A DNA stretch of 28,635 nt, from positions 4,939-33,573 of the forward strand of contig RCSS01000284.1 of the NCBI GenBank assembly GCA_004000155.1, written 5' to 3'. Origin of the DNA: Tubulinosema ratisbonensis (lineage: Eukaryota > Microsporidia > Tubulinosematidae). Numbering within the stretch: position 1 is the first letter of the stretch; each line of letters opens with the position of its first letter. Below are positions 9,501 through 20,486 of this stretch, piece after piece. The notes under the pieces are model-generated. The model did not search any database. It saw only the letters and a program-made list of their open reading frames with translations, and had not been told where the DNA came from. A program made the translations under genes and the position numbers.

Positions 9501-10322
9501 TTAATCAAATTTATAAAACTCTCCATTATTAACACAAGAATAAAACCTTTGAAACAAATCTCTACACACTTCATCATTCTTGATTTTAGAAAGGATCCTT
9601 TCATCAGTAAGATTCTTAGGCATACTATTCTTAAAACTTAATTTAACATTCTCTTCAGTAACTAAAATACAATAACACTCTAAAATATTTCTAATCAGTT
9701 CTGGTGACTTAAAACCTACACATTGCCCTAAAACAACATTTAAAACAATACCAATGGTAACAAATCTTTCCAATGTTTGGACTGCGTATTCTAACCCTTC
9801 CTTTTCTTTTAAAATAAATAAGAATATTTTGCTGGCTAATATCTTCGAAATGACAGAACCAATGTCCATACACTTCAGAGATAAAGGAATCAGCTCTGAT
9901 TTTTTAAAAAATGTAACAACCGATTTATCAGGTGTTTCTACAAAAACATCTAAGTAACTTAAAGCTGATATTCTTAATAACTCATATTTCTGAGTTACTT
10001 TAGGATTATTCATGTAAGGGTAAAGATAGAATGGTAATTGAATTTTTATCATCTCATTTCTTACTTCTTTATTAGTTGCAATCAGTTTTAAGACATTCAT
10101 AACCATACAAGTGTAAGAAATTTCTTCATTTTTAAGTTTATCTGAATCTAATACCTCATAAATGTTTGTTAGTTCTTGAAGAAAGAATATGGGAACACCA
10201 TCAGTATGCCAGAAATCAATAATCTTGGAAGGATTAGCAGAAAGAAAATCAAGTGTCTCTTTTAAAAGAGAATACCTGTTTTGTTGTGTAAATAAATTTT
10301 TTACAAGTTCATTTACGTTCAT
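9501..10322 (-). CDS. CAF40: CCR4-NOT subunit CAF40/CNOT9 (Rcd1)
   Basis: This 273-residue protein resembles the Rcd1/CNOT9 armadillo-repeat subunit of the CCR4-NOT deadenylase complex, which shortens mRNA poly(A) tails and docks regulators. Family stretches are visible in order: PIFFLQELTNIYEVL (about 44-58), CMVMNVLKLIATNKEVR (about 71-87), IQLPFYLYPYMN (about 93-104), LLRISALSYLDVF, SELIPLSLKCMDIGS, VISKILASKIFLFIL, then a YAVQTLERF helix, and a final helix ending at RDLFQRF. The length is close to human CNOT9 (299), without the N-terminal extension of yeast CAF40. No CCC motif precedes the ATG. A 67-codon plus-strand frame inside it (9754-9957) is a shadow. Confidence 0.9.
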   Translation of the reverse strand: MNVNELVKNLFTQQNRYSLLKETLDFLSANPSKIIDFWHTDGVPIFFLQELTNIYEVLDSDKLKNEEISYTCMVMNVLKLIATNKEVRNEMIKIQLPFYLYPYMNNPKVTQKYELLRISALSYLDVFVETPDKSVVTFFKKSELIPLSLKCMDIGSVISKILASKIFLFILKEKEGLEYAVQTLERFVTIGIVLNVVLGQCVGFKSPELIRNILECYCILVTEENVKLSFKNSMPKNLTDERILSKIKNDEVCRDLFQRFYSCVNNGEFYKFD

Positions 10323-11822
10323 AAAAATATTAAATTATTTTTTAAATGAGTTTATATTATAATTTTTTATTTATTTAAAATAAATATTTAAATTTAATAT
10401 TTTTTAGATAATTAAAATATTTTTTTAATAAAATTTTAATCATAATTATATTATCTTTTTTAATAAACTTAATTTTTTGATAAAATTTTAATTGTTTTAT
10501 TTATAATTTTTGATTATGTTTTAAATATACTTAATTTTTTTTTGTATTTTATTTGTTTAGTTAAATTTTGTTAAATAAAAAATAATTAAGTTCTTAATAT
10601 AAACTTATCTTTACAATGGATATAAATAATATTTTTCAATTAAATAACAAACAGTTCGATTAATTTACTTAAAAATTTTTATTATTGTTCTTTTTTCAGA
10701 TATAAAAGTAATATTTTACTTTATTTTTTTAAAAATAAAATAAATTTTAAACTTAATGATTGAATCAAACAAATACAATATATGTCTATTAAATCAATAA
10801 TTAATATTCCTTGAGTTGTAAAATGTATGAAGGTATTGCAATACTTACTTTTTTGAATATTTATTTTTCTTTTTGCAAAATCAACTTTTATTCAATTATT
10901 TTGGTAATTTTTAAACTTTAAAATAAATTAATTATAAAGCTGGTCATAATTTTTGTTGATTTTTTTTTATTTAAAAATTAACAAAAATTATTTGTAAAAT
11001 AATTAATTTTATAAAAATATTTTGTTGTAGTTTGATGATAATTAAGTACATGAAAATATCTTGCTATAATTTCTATACTTAATATAAGATATTTATTCAA
11101 TAAGAAACACATAGTTAAATATGTGTTTATAAAATAGGTATAGCTAAAGATACTACAAGCCTTTCGCCAGCTAAAATATATACCATATAGTCTATTGATT
11201 ACCAAGTCTTACCATATTTTCGTTTTTTGCAAACAATCTTGTTAAAATTCTTCATCTATAAGATTTTGCAAACACATTTTGATTAAATAAAGAATAGAAA
11301 ACTTTTTTTAGGAAAGGGATACAAAAATAATTTAAGTTACTAAATTTAAAGCCTATTTTCTAGCCTGATTCATATATCATGTTAAATTAATCTATAATAT
11401 CAATATTTCAGTATTTTTTCAAATAAAACCAACACTTTTTCAAATAACTTAATACCTCATTTTATTAATCTAAAATTAAATCTTAACATTATAAATTACT
11501 ACTTAACTTTATTTTATCATTTCTATCTTGAATCAATTCTAGAAGAGAATTGAAAATATTTTTTATTAAGGTATATCTTTTAACATTAATTAGCATAAAA
11601 GTAATGCCGAATCTTACTTTATTTTTCAAAAGATCTTAAAAGAATTTAATCTTTATTATGAAAAATAAACCTAAGAACTTGTTTTTTTTAATTTATTAAT
11701 ATTGTCATTTTTTTCGCTTTGATTTATCATTTCTTATTTAACATGTTGTTATATTTTTATTTAAATTAATAAATAATATTATTTTTTATTTTAAATTAAA
11801 ATAATATTATTTTATAAAACGA
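10323..11822. other. Divergent intergenic spacer CAF40-POP1
   Basis: This 1.5-kb region must hold both promoters. Apart from an inverted repeat next to POP1 (separate entry) I see no motif. A 75-codon minus-strand frame at 10978-11205 begins in a less AT-rich patch (about 11030-11230). It matches nothing I know and has stops just upstream; it may be relic coding DNA. Confidence 0.5.
11771..11812. repeat. 15-bp perfect inverted repeat before POP1
   Basis: Arms 11771-11785 and 11798-11812 (AAATAATATTATTTT and its reverse complement) flank a 12-base spacer and end ten bases before the POP1 ATG. Each arm also contains the palindrome AATAATATTATT. The sequence is pure A/T, so chance or slippage is possible. 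Confidence 0.6.
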
Positions 11823-12620
11823 ATGGACAAAGAAATAGATCCAATAGAATTTATAGAGGCACGTTCAAAAGAAATAAACTTATTAGAAGAAAACATTTCA
11901 AAAAAAAGAAAAAAAACAATGTTATTCCAAAGACTTCCTTTCTTTTTAAGAAGAAGAACTCAAAGTTACAAACCAAAAAAAAGAAAAACAAGAAAAAAGT
12001 CTTTTTTAACTACTTATATTGGTAAAAGGTTCTTCGTGACTGATACTTTACCAATAAAAAGAAGATTAAAATCAAGTAAGTTTGTTTATAAAAGTAAGAA
12101 AGTATTTTTGTTTTATGAGTTCAAAGTTAAAGATTATTTTATTTTTGAGTGTTTTAACAAGGAAAGAAGTATTTTTGATGAGATTATTTGGTTTACTGAT
12201 ATAAAAAATGGTTCTGATTTATGCACTGATGAACAAATTTTAGAATCTAAACAGATTTTGACAGTTGATCAAATTTTCAAAGACAAACAAATTTTGTTGG
12301 ATGACTGGTTAAAAGAAAACTCTAACAATTTTACTTTAACCTCCTTCTATTTTAAAAACAAATTTGTGTGTCATAAATCACAACTTAACAAAACACTTTT
12401 TAAAAAAGAATTTTGTTTAATTTCAATCAATGAAATGTTCAGAATAATTTTAGAAAAAAAGATATTTATAAAATATTTAAACGTATTTGACAAAAATTAC
12501 CATAATTTTGAAAAATTAGCTAAGAAAGAAGAAATGATGAAAAATGAAAGAAGACCTTTAAGCAAGAAACAGAGATTGAAGTATTTTGAGATGATGGATT
12601 TTAAATACTGTTGTTTTTGA
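11823..12620 (+). CDS. POP1: RNase P/MRP subunit POP1, N-terminal frame
   Basis: This frame encodes 265 residues of POP1, the large protein subunit that holds the RNA in RNase P (tRNA 5' maturation) and RNase MRP (rRNA processing). The diagnostic block is at the N terminus: FIEARSKEINLLEENI (about 9-24), then FQRLPFFLRRRTQSY (about 35-49) with the basic run KPKKRKTRKK, then LTTYIGKRFF, matching the POP1 order EARxxEI, RLPxxLRRRxxSH and THxWHAKRF. The Trp-His of the last box are changed to Ile-Gly. It is much shorter than yeast POP1 (875 residues). The frame ends at a TGA (12618-12620) directly after a T5 run. The C-terminal domain continues in the +1 frame (next entry). No CCC motif precedes the ATG. 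Confidence 0.82.
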   Translation: MDKEIDPIEFIEARSKEINLLEENISKKRKKTMLFQRLPFFLRRRTQSYKPKKRKTRKKSFLTTYIGKRFFVTDTLPIKRRLKSSKFVYKSKKVFLFYEFKVKDYFIFECFNKERSIFDEIIWFTDIKNGSDLCTDEQILESKQILTVDQIFKDKQILLDDWLKENSNNFTLTSFYFKNKFVCHKSQLNKTLFKKEFCLISINEMFRIILEKKIFIKYLNVFDKNYHNFEKLAKKEEMMKNERRPLSKKQRLKYFEMMDFKYCCF

Positions 12621-12840
12621 AGTAAAGAAAGGATCAGTGGTTATGAATGATAAGGTTTTGAATGAAGGTGAGGTTATTGGAAATGTTTTATTTGTTGATT
12701 ATTGTTATTCTGTTGGAAGAAAGAGAGGAGTTTGTTGGTTGACAAAACTGTGTTCTAACCCTGTTGTGAAGAATTTGGCAGGCAAATTAGTTGAAATAGA
12801 AATAGTAGAATTAATAAAAAAAGATGAATTTTATAATTAA
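12619..12840 (+). CDS. POP1: POP1 C-terminal part in +1 frame
   Basis: If one base is skipped at TTT TGA (12615-12620), the reading continues without a stop for 73 codons. It begins EVKKGSVV and contains GEVIGNVLF, SVGRKRGVCWL and SNPVVKNLAGKLVEIEIV. The order of a glycine-rich beta stretch followed by an xNPxxxxxAxxxEI ending fits the C-terminal POP1 domain (IGYVTSG, GxGxG, VLVRN, then a closing beta strand). Read as one protein the total is 338 residues. The break may be a sequencing or assembly indel in the T5 run, a real disabling mutation, or programmed +1 frameshifting. The clean continuation and strong end argue against long-standing decay. Confidence 0.65.
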   Translation, partial: EVKKGSVVMNDKVLNEGEVIGNVLFVDYCYSVGRKRGVCWLTKLCSNPVVKNLAGKLVEIEIVELIKKDEFYN

Positions 12841-12878
12841 AATATTAATTTTTTTAATTTTTAAAAAAAATAAAAAAA

Positions 12879-12951
12879 TGTGCCATCTCGGGTTTGAACC
12901 GAGGACCTTTCGCGTGTTAGGCGAATGTGATAACCACTACACTAATAGCAC
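12879..12951 (-). tRNA. tRNA-Val (anticodon AAC)
   Basis: The minus strand gives a 73-base cloverleaf. The acceptor stem GTGCTAT/ATGGCAC has one G-U pair and discriminator A. The D arm is GTG-TAGTGGTTAT-CAC. The anticodon stem TTCGC/GCGAA holds loop CTAACAC, anticodon AAC (read as IAC). The T arm is CTCGG-TTCAAAC-CCGAG. The arms are nearly identical to those of other eukaryotic tRNA-Val(AAC) genes. There is no intron. It converges on POP1, 38 bases past its end. Confidence 0.96.
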
Positions 12952-13199
12952 TTATATGTTTTTAATGATAAAAATTTATAAATAAAATACTTTATTTTCT
13001 ATTTAATTTAAATAACTGGATGTTTTTTTAATAAATTAAAAAGAATATTAATTATTATTTATTGTTTAGAAATTAAAGATATGATTTTTAAAAGAATTTA
13101 TTGAAGTAAAAAATTATATACAAGATAGAGCTAAAATAAAAATTATCATCCAAAATTAAGAGTTAAAATTCCTAATTTCTTGATTTAAAAGACTAATTA

Positions 13200-13990
13200 A
13201 TTTTACAACCGAGTCTGTTCATTTAAACAATTATAAAAATTATTGTTGTAATTAAAAAGTCTGGTATAATATGGGTTTTCTTTGACTTCATAAAAAGCTA
13301 TTCCATTTTTCTTTATGACAATATACGGAAATATTTTTGACTTAAAGTTTTGAACTTAAGGTTAAAAGTCTCTGCAGATTTTGCTCTACTTTTTTTACTC
13401 TCATTGATAAATTAAATCAACTTCATCTGAAAAATATTTTAGAATCTCCGAAATTTTTTGATCGCTAAAAATTCCTCTGGTTAAATTTTTCTATGTTCTA
13501 CTGTTTGAAAATTTTCTTTTTTATAATTAATTTAAAGATTTTAAGCTATACTGCACATTATTAGAACAAACATGTAAAGTTTTTATTCTCGATCTGAACA
13601 AAAATTTGTTTTCTACAGCTTTCCTTAGTTTTTAAAGTGAAATGCTACAGTCATTTTCTAAATTTTGACTAATAAAACATTTTATTTCTGCAATAATTTT
13701 TTTTATTGAATCTCACTTTTCTTCAACATTATTTATTCACCAGTATTAGTAAATTTTTTAACAATTGAAGCAACTTTACTGATGTTTATATTCTCATGTG
13801 TAGCTACATGGGATAAAGAATTTCTTATTGATATACCCGTATCATCTTCTCTCTTGTTTTATCAAAAATTCTTTTTTCCCCTTTTGAAGGTTCGCATGTT
13901 GTTTTTACCGTAGAACTTTTATTTTTAGCATGATTTTCGTCTATAAATTAATTAATTCTCTCTTATAGCCACTAGTTTTGCCATAAACAT
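13200..13990 (-). pseudogene. Tc1/mariner-like (IS630) transposase relic
   Basis: Short blocks in the order of a Tc1/mariner transposase are readable on the minus strand, across several stops and frameshifts. First comes a helix-turn-helix at about 13835-13735 (SIRNSLSHV, then INISKVASIVKKFTNTGE), then a second helical region (KCFISQNLENDCSIS, RKAVENKFLFRS) at about 13690-13590. The first catalytic region follows near 13450-13390 (SDEVDLIY followed by remnants of a DESG motif), then KSKIFPYIVIKKNGIAFYEVKENPYY at about 13345-13260, which fits the stretch after it. The element is dead and I could not find its terminal repeats. The 82-codon minus frame at 13952-14200 may include its N terminus. 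Confidence 0.6.
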
Positions 13991-14301
13991 TTTTAGTAAA
14001 GTTGATCGCATCTTTCTCGCTGTTTTACTTATCTTTTTCAAAATTATGCATTTAATAAAGGGTTTTGTAATAAGTGTTTGTCTAAAATGTAAATTGATAT
14101 CGAATAAGAATGAAATCGCTTTAGAACAATAACAATAAGCTCTATAAATTTGAATGGTATAAATAAAAATGAAAATGTTTTGAAAAATTAGATTTTTCAC
14201 GAATAAAAATAAAAACGTCGAGAAAGTTCAAAGAATCTCATAATCATACCAAAAGAAAATCGAAAACGTCTGATTTTCTGTAATATTATTTTTATTTTAA
14301 A

Positions 14302-15504
14302 TTAAAACCTAAAAATTTTTAANTTTGAATCTTTCATGGTCAAAGGATTATNCAATAAANGGAAGTTAGTCAAAGCAAANCATACTATANCAANNTNTTC
14401 AAAAATNTCTCTTGATCCTCGATATTTTGTNCNAANTATTTTATANTACATNTTTGNTCNTCCAAAAAATCTTTCAATTATNACTCTTTCACNATATTTA
14501 AGTTTTTCCAAATAATTTAAACTCTTATTTTTAGAGGGGNGTAATNACCCTAACTGATNAATTAGGNCCNATGTACGCTTTGTCTGCTAATATTGNCCNN
14601 GTNTTATTATTATCTAGGGATACTACATTGCTTTCACATAGTTTCTTTGTNAAAAAAATTTCATAGCATTTAGATTTTTCTTTAAAAATAAAATAATCAT
14701 GTACACNNCCAGGANATATTTTAGATAAAAATNCACACATTCCATNTGGTAAANCACNNACTTCCATTTTAAGACAATNTATTNAATGTTTGNCAGAAAA
14801 AAATTCTTTTACANCATGAANTAATCCAGTNGGCTTCNGAATNTCAAANANGGTNGCATCTATTANTAAAGCGACCTCTGGATTATATTNNAANTTTATC
14901 CCGTTGACTACTTGGTCTTCTTTTTTTACTNGTACAATAAATATTTCTTTCATTTATGAGTTACATTTAAAAAGTCTTGTTCAAAACTGTATTGGTGGTA
15001 GGTGTTGTTTATCCAAAAATTGTTGCCAAGGGAATTAAGGTTTCATTGTGTTTGGTATATATTAAGAGAAGTAAAAGTCGATCCTTAGGCCCTAGTTTGC
15101 ATTTTCCCTTCACTTTGTAAATTAATTCTGTTTCTACAAGCTCAAAAATATATTCAGACTCATGTTCTTGGAATCCTGTAGATACAAAACGAGAATTATC
15201 TTTTCTTTTTAAAAATTTTAGCTTTTACCACTTTCCTGTCATCACGGTCATCTTCGCGTACTTTAAATTTCTGTAATTGACCAGAATTTTCTTCCGTTTC
15301 TGGGTTTTGATTATTATTTAATACTTCTAAATCCTTTGAAGAGTTATCTTTAGCTTGATGCACACAATCGTCTATGGGAAAAAAATCTTGAAAGAAAGGG
15401 GATCTTTCAAACTGGCTCACATCAAATTTTTTCTTCGGTTCTGTAGAGTCGTCTAGAAAATTACTTGCCAATTTAATTTTTAATAGATAAATCAGAATTA
15501 TCAT
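14302..15504 (-). pseudogene. PIF/Harbinger-type (DDE_Tnp_4) transposase, broken
   Basis: Four successive minus-strand frames make up one transposase. 15504-15196 gives an acidic and basic N terminus of 102 residues. About 15215-15009 gives the helix-turn-helix region (VSTGFQEHESEYIFELVE, then LGPKDRLLLLLIY, then LATIFG). 14953-14531 holds the catalytic core: first Asp in a IDxT motif, then KHxIxCLKME, second Asp in VHDYFIF, and LADKAY. 14511-14302 holds the last catalytic Glu in ERxIIERFFG and a C-terminal helix. The breaks are single-base shifts, one in a C4 run next to an N at about 14540, so some may be assembly errors. The catalytic triad is intact. Some sixty ambiguous bases lie between 14323 and 14932 and none in the N-terminal part. 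Terminal repeats were not found. Confidence 0.75.
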
Positions 15505-17150
15505 GTGGGAAATATTTTATTTATTTTATATATTAAGTTCTTATCAAAATATATAGATTCTTAGCTTAGTAGTTATTTAATATTGATAACAATAAATTTT
15601 TAATGGTACTTTTTTGGCGATCAGGAATAATTAATATCTTTTTTAAATTATCTTCAATTTATGTTATCTTGTTAACATAATAATATTAAATTCTTAGTTT
15701 TAATTTATATACGTCTCCGAATCAAATTTACAATCCTTAAAAATTTAAAAAAATAGTAAACTAAACTTTGAAAAGGAAAATAATCATATAAGTTGTTTCA
15801 TGCAATAAAATTCTATGACAAACTTTTTGATATCGTTGTGATTGGAAAAATTACAATAATTTTTTTTATGAAAAAAAACTTTATTTTTATAAAAAAAATA
15901 AAATACCTCAAATTGAAGATTAAGAGCAAGAATCACCAACACAAGAACAAATTATAAAATGGATTTTATAAAAGTTAATATAATTTACTTTTAAATAAAA
16001 CAAATTTAGGAGTCTTGACAAAATAAATTCGTATATAAAAACTTACAGCAAAGTTCCTTAAATAATTTTTAAAATAGCTCCTCAAATAGATAATGTTCTT
16101 AAAATAATTATAAAAACCATATGCTTAAACCATAAAGTAATAACAAATTGCTATTATATAAAATAAAGATCATTTTTAAAAATTTTTTAATATTCTAATA
16201 AAGATTTAAAATTGAAAACCCTTTTTAAAAAAATAATGATTATAGGTGTAGAGAACATTTTTTTCTGAAAAATCTTATATTCTAAGATGTCTTATCATTT
16301 TAAATAAAAAAACACTCAAGTTTTTTAAACATATAAGTCAAAATCTTATAAATTTTCTAGGTAATTATAAGCATCGAAAACCAAAGTAATTTTTAATAAC
16401 TGATAGCATCAATGATTTTTTCTAAAAAATTGTAAAAAAATATTTAATTTTTTATGGTATTTTTTTATTTTAGTAATTACAGTTAGATTATAAGAATTAA
16501 AAAGATAAATAATGATACTGTGGTAACCTGTTGAGTTGTAGGTTTATTAAATTTGTTTTTATTATTTTTATTTGAATACATAAAAGAAAAGGGGTCATTT
16601 ATTTAATATATTCCTTTTATCTAATTTTTTTCTAAAAAAATCTTAGGGTTACAATAATACATTTATAAGAAAAATTAACTTTCAGCACCTTAAATTAGCA
16701 AAACAAAAAATAAATTTATATACTTTTACTTTTGACTGTTTTTTACATTGTTTATAGTATTTAAATTAATTTTTAATTTAAGAATACAATAAAAGTTTTT
16801 TTATATTTTAAAAGTTCAATAACACGAACCTAAAAATTTAAATACAAAAAGATACAGATATAATATAGACATCCTCTTTTTACATAATGCATTTAAATGC
16901 CACAAAAAAGCTATTTCATTAACTTTTAAATGAGGTTATCTAGCTTATCTAAAATTAAGCACTTTTAAATAAAAAGAAGTAAAGAGAATTCATAAAATTA
17001 ATTATGTAATTTGCTTAGTTTTGAGAATATAATATTTAATTAAGTTTCAAAAAAGAATATTTACCTTTAATTTTTTCTAAATTTTGTTTATCATTTTAAA
17101 TAATACAATTTTTTAAAAAGCATTTAATTCTAATTTTTATTTTTTAAGTT
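15505..17150. other. AT-rich spacer, nothing recognised
   Basis: All frames are closed by frequent stops. I see no transposase motif, tRNA or inverted repeat that stands out. Confidence 0.5.
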
Positions 17151-17850
17151 GTCTTTTAAGATTTTTATTGTTTTTAGTCGTTTTGCCTTAAAACCTTTTA
17201 CCTGTGACCATACTGCTTTAATCTACTAAATATGAACTTTTGTGACCGGATCAACAAAATTCCCGAAATGATTTACTTATCTGCGGATAAATTTTTCATT
17301 TTTTTAAAAAACTCATATATTTTGCTAATCTATCAGGTTTCGCGGAATTTTTTTAAAAAACTTTCAATGTAAGTTTATAAAACTTCCTTTGTTTCATTTT
17401 TAATTCGTAATACTTTTGTGGTGGTATCTATCGCACCAAAATAAACAGCAACCTTCTTTTTTCCTTTGTTGTATTTTAGCCTGAAAAATGTGTTTTATCT
17501 ATCTAAACAAGATGTTCTTTGCCTCCTATTTTATCTAAATAAAGTTTCTAATAAAAAGATGAATTCATTCTCTGGTTTTTAAAAAATAATTTAAGTTAGT
17601 ATTTTTAGAGATATTAGTAAGGCTTTTTGTTTGTTTGATGTTTAAATTTTGTAAAATCAGAGAAGAAATTTTATCTGTTGTAATGATGATAGAATGGTAT
17701 TTACTTTGGATCAAATGAGAGGTATAGTTATCTTTTTACTGTCAAAGTTGCAGTTATAAAAAAATTTTTGCTCTGTACACCGTGCCATTAACTTGTTTTT
17801 AGCATCTCTTACAAGTAATTGCAGGATAAATGGTGAAATTTGTTAGGAAA
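17150..17850 (-). pseudogene. ISXO2/IS1595-like transposase relic B
   Basis: Read on the minus strand, the family blocks appear in order with stops and frameshifts. VNGTVYR is at about 17795-17775 (N-terminal region). GGKEHLV-IDKTHFSG, near 17530-17480, fits the GGxxxxVEIDETHFSG motif with the first catalytic Asp kept. After a frameshift, KYNKGKKKVAVYFGAIDTTTK follows, near 17480-17410. NHFGNFVDPVTKVHI, then IKAVWSQVKGF at about 17270-17200, is the third motif. The Glu of the IEAxW motif is replaced by Lys. It belongs to a different subgroup from relic A, as the third motif reads VWSQVKG rather than GQNN. Confidence 0.75.
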
Positions 17851-20486
17851 AACTAAATTTTATCTAATTAAATCTTGTGTAATAACAATTTATTAAAGAA
17901 ATTTTCAAAATTATGCAACATGAATCGAAAGGATAATTTTTTCGGAGGAAAAAATTTCCTTTTGAGTTTTTACCTTGACGTAGCATTTTAGAAAGTATAA
18001 TAAACGATATATTTATATATTAAAAACATAGCAAAAGATCTTCGTAATCATTTGTTTTTTCTAACAACAAAAAATACAACTTAAAATTCTTATTTCATGA
18101 CTTAATTTGGTAAATACTCTTTAATCACAAAACCTTTTATTTATTAACTTATTAAGATGAATATTTTGCTAGTATTTTTCGAGAAAATTTTAAAATCTAC
18201 CTAAAACTTATCCATACGTTTAAAATTATTTTCTGATATACCTATTTTATTAATAAAATCGCGAATCGGATGTTAAACAGAATTTTTGTAATAGTTTAGC
18301 ATTTTATTTTTTATATAGTCAACTTCTAAAAAAGAAACCTCAAAAATAGTAGAATTTTAAATATTTTTTAAGCATCCTTAATAAAAGAATTTTTATAGAC
18401 TTTCAAATTACTAAAAAGTTCAAAGCTATATATGATTTTTAAATCTACTAAACATACAAAAATATTAAAAAACTTAATTTTTGTGATGTGCTGTTATTTT
18501 TTTTATCTCGATTTTTTTATATAAATAAGTGTATAAATTTGTAAAGATATTTTAATCCAATATCGCTGAAAGCTTGATTTTTCTTAACTTATAAAAGTAA
18601 TCGACCAAAGAAAATTAAAAAATATCTGATAAGAAAATTAACAAAATTATATGCGATTGTTTTTTTTTAAAACCATACAAGCTAAAAAATATAAAGAGTT
18701 AGGTATTAACTTACTCGCGTTATTGGTATGTGTAATTAGAACTAAATAATTTGAACTTATAATATTAAATTGTTTTTTTATTGGATGTCAGAAATAAATT
18801 CATTTGTCAGATGCTTTGATATACCTTAAATTGAGTTTATTTTTTAACCAATTTATTATATACATCTGTTTTCTTAGATATCACTTACAAATTTTCAATT
18901 TAAAATATAATTTCAAAAATTTTTAAAAGCATAGCCTTATTAACATTCTAGCCCAAACTTTGTTTATTTTTTATTAATATCTAAGACCAGTTGTTTCTAT
19001 CTAGTTAATAAATCTTATTTCTAATAAAATTTTCTTTAGATACAAAAAATATATATTTGATTAATTCTTGATAACTTCAAATAATGATAGCGAATCTATG
19101 TCTTGTGATTAATTGCTGACCCATTTGAACTTTTTAGTGACTCGGAAATATATTAATCTTTTATTTTTCAATAGTTTTTTAATAAACCAAAAAACATCTT
19201 TACGATTTCAATTTTTTAGTTATAAAAGCAAGTTGAATAGACATCGATGGAATGAACAATATATAAAATCATTAAAATTAATCTATATATTATCATTCTT
19301 TTTTATTTAAAACATCATATATTTTACAATCATTAAAATAATTTGATAAACTTTCAATGAGTGTTTAAAGTTTTAGAAGATAGTATATGTTTGTCATTAC
19401 ACAATAAAATAATTTTTTATTATTTAAAAAAATTTATCAAAGAAAATGAAATAAGAATTACTTGAACAATGGTTGAAATTAAATTAAAAACTAAGAACTT
19501 TGAATAAATATTTATCTTAAATAAATAAAAATTATTGTTAAATCTTAGGCAAACATTACGGATTTACAAAGCATAAAGCGATTTAAGGAAGTTTTATTTA
19601 TTTCTTTGTTTGATACATTTTCTTTGCCATTTGGGTAGATGAAAATAATATATTTTTAAACAAATTATATTTTAGAAATTCTTGATCGATTATCTATGTA
19701 GTTTTGAGTTGTATTTGTAATCAAAATATAAGTATATTTGAACTAAAAAATAAAAAATTTTTCTTTCGGAATCTGAAATAAAGATTTTATGACTTCAGAA
19801 GAAAAATATTTGGCAATATTAAAAGTCAAAATTATACATAATTCATTAAAATAAGAAGAGATTTATAAATTCTAAAGACTAAATTTTTTTGAAGTATTTG
19901 TAAATTATGCAATTTATAATTCTAAACAAAAAATCTTTTAATATAATTACGTATTTGTCGAATTTTATCTTAAATGTAAAAAAGGATCCGTTTTACTTAA
20001 ACCTCTTATAATTTTACTTATAGGAATCGCACTTAATTAAAATTCGTATTATGTAAATTTATTTTTAAATATTACCCCACTTGTAGGCTCATCTATTTCC
20101 TTTAAATAAAATTATAATATTAACACGACCTTAATGAAATTCGTTTATTGTGTATATTTTGCTTTTTAAAATATTATGCTATTTGTAAAATTTGTCTAGA
20201 AATATTTTTTCTAGCAACATAGTTGTTACATGTCACTAAATTGTTTCCTTTTATATTTTTTGTTTTTTGTTATTGTTATTATAATTGATCTTTACATAAT
20301 ATAGTGACTTTTCTAAATATTTTTTATAATGCAAAAGTTGATATATTTTTTATTCATAAAATTAAAAATTGGCTTATTAAAATTTTTATTGAAATCTTCT
20401 ACAGTCTCCTCGTAACTATAAAAATATTTTTCAGGTTCCTAATAGATTTATGACTCCTTATATAGTATTTAATCAAAAAAACGAAA
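17851..20486. other. AT-rich relic DNA, nothing recognised
   Basis: No intact gene is seen. The 65-codon frame at 19113-19310 (+) looks like chance. At about 20028-20090 and 20126-20190 two stretches resemble each other as degenerate direct repeats (both with TTAATxAAATTCGT followed by ATATT blocks), perhaps an old tandem duplication. Confidence 0.45.

Noticed and set aside
9754..9957. 67-codon plus-strand frame
   Set aside because: Antisense to the clearly conserved CAF40/CNOT9 gene, with no motif of its own.
10978..11205. 75-codon minus-strand frame as a gene
   Set aside because: No start motif, no homology recognised, and hydrophobic/aromatic content as expected from random A/T sequence.
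14200..15720. Terminal inverted repeats of the Harbinger-type element
   Set aside because: I compared ACGTC-containing patches near 14210-14270 and 15710 but found no convincing inverted match, so no element ends are called.
19113..19310. 65-codon plus-strand frame
   Set aside because: Short, no domain, no CCC motif and Phe/Ile/Leu-rich composition; most likely chance.
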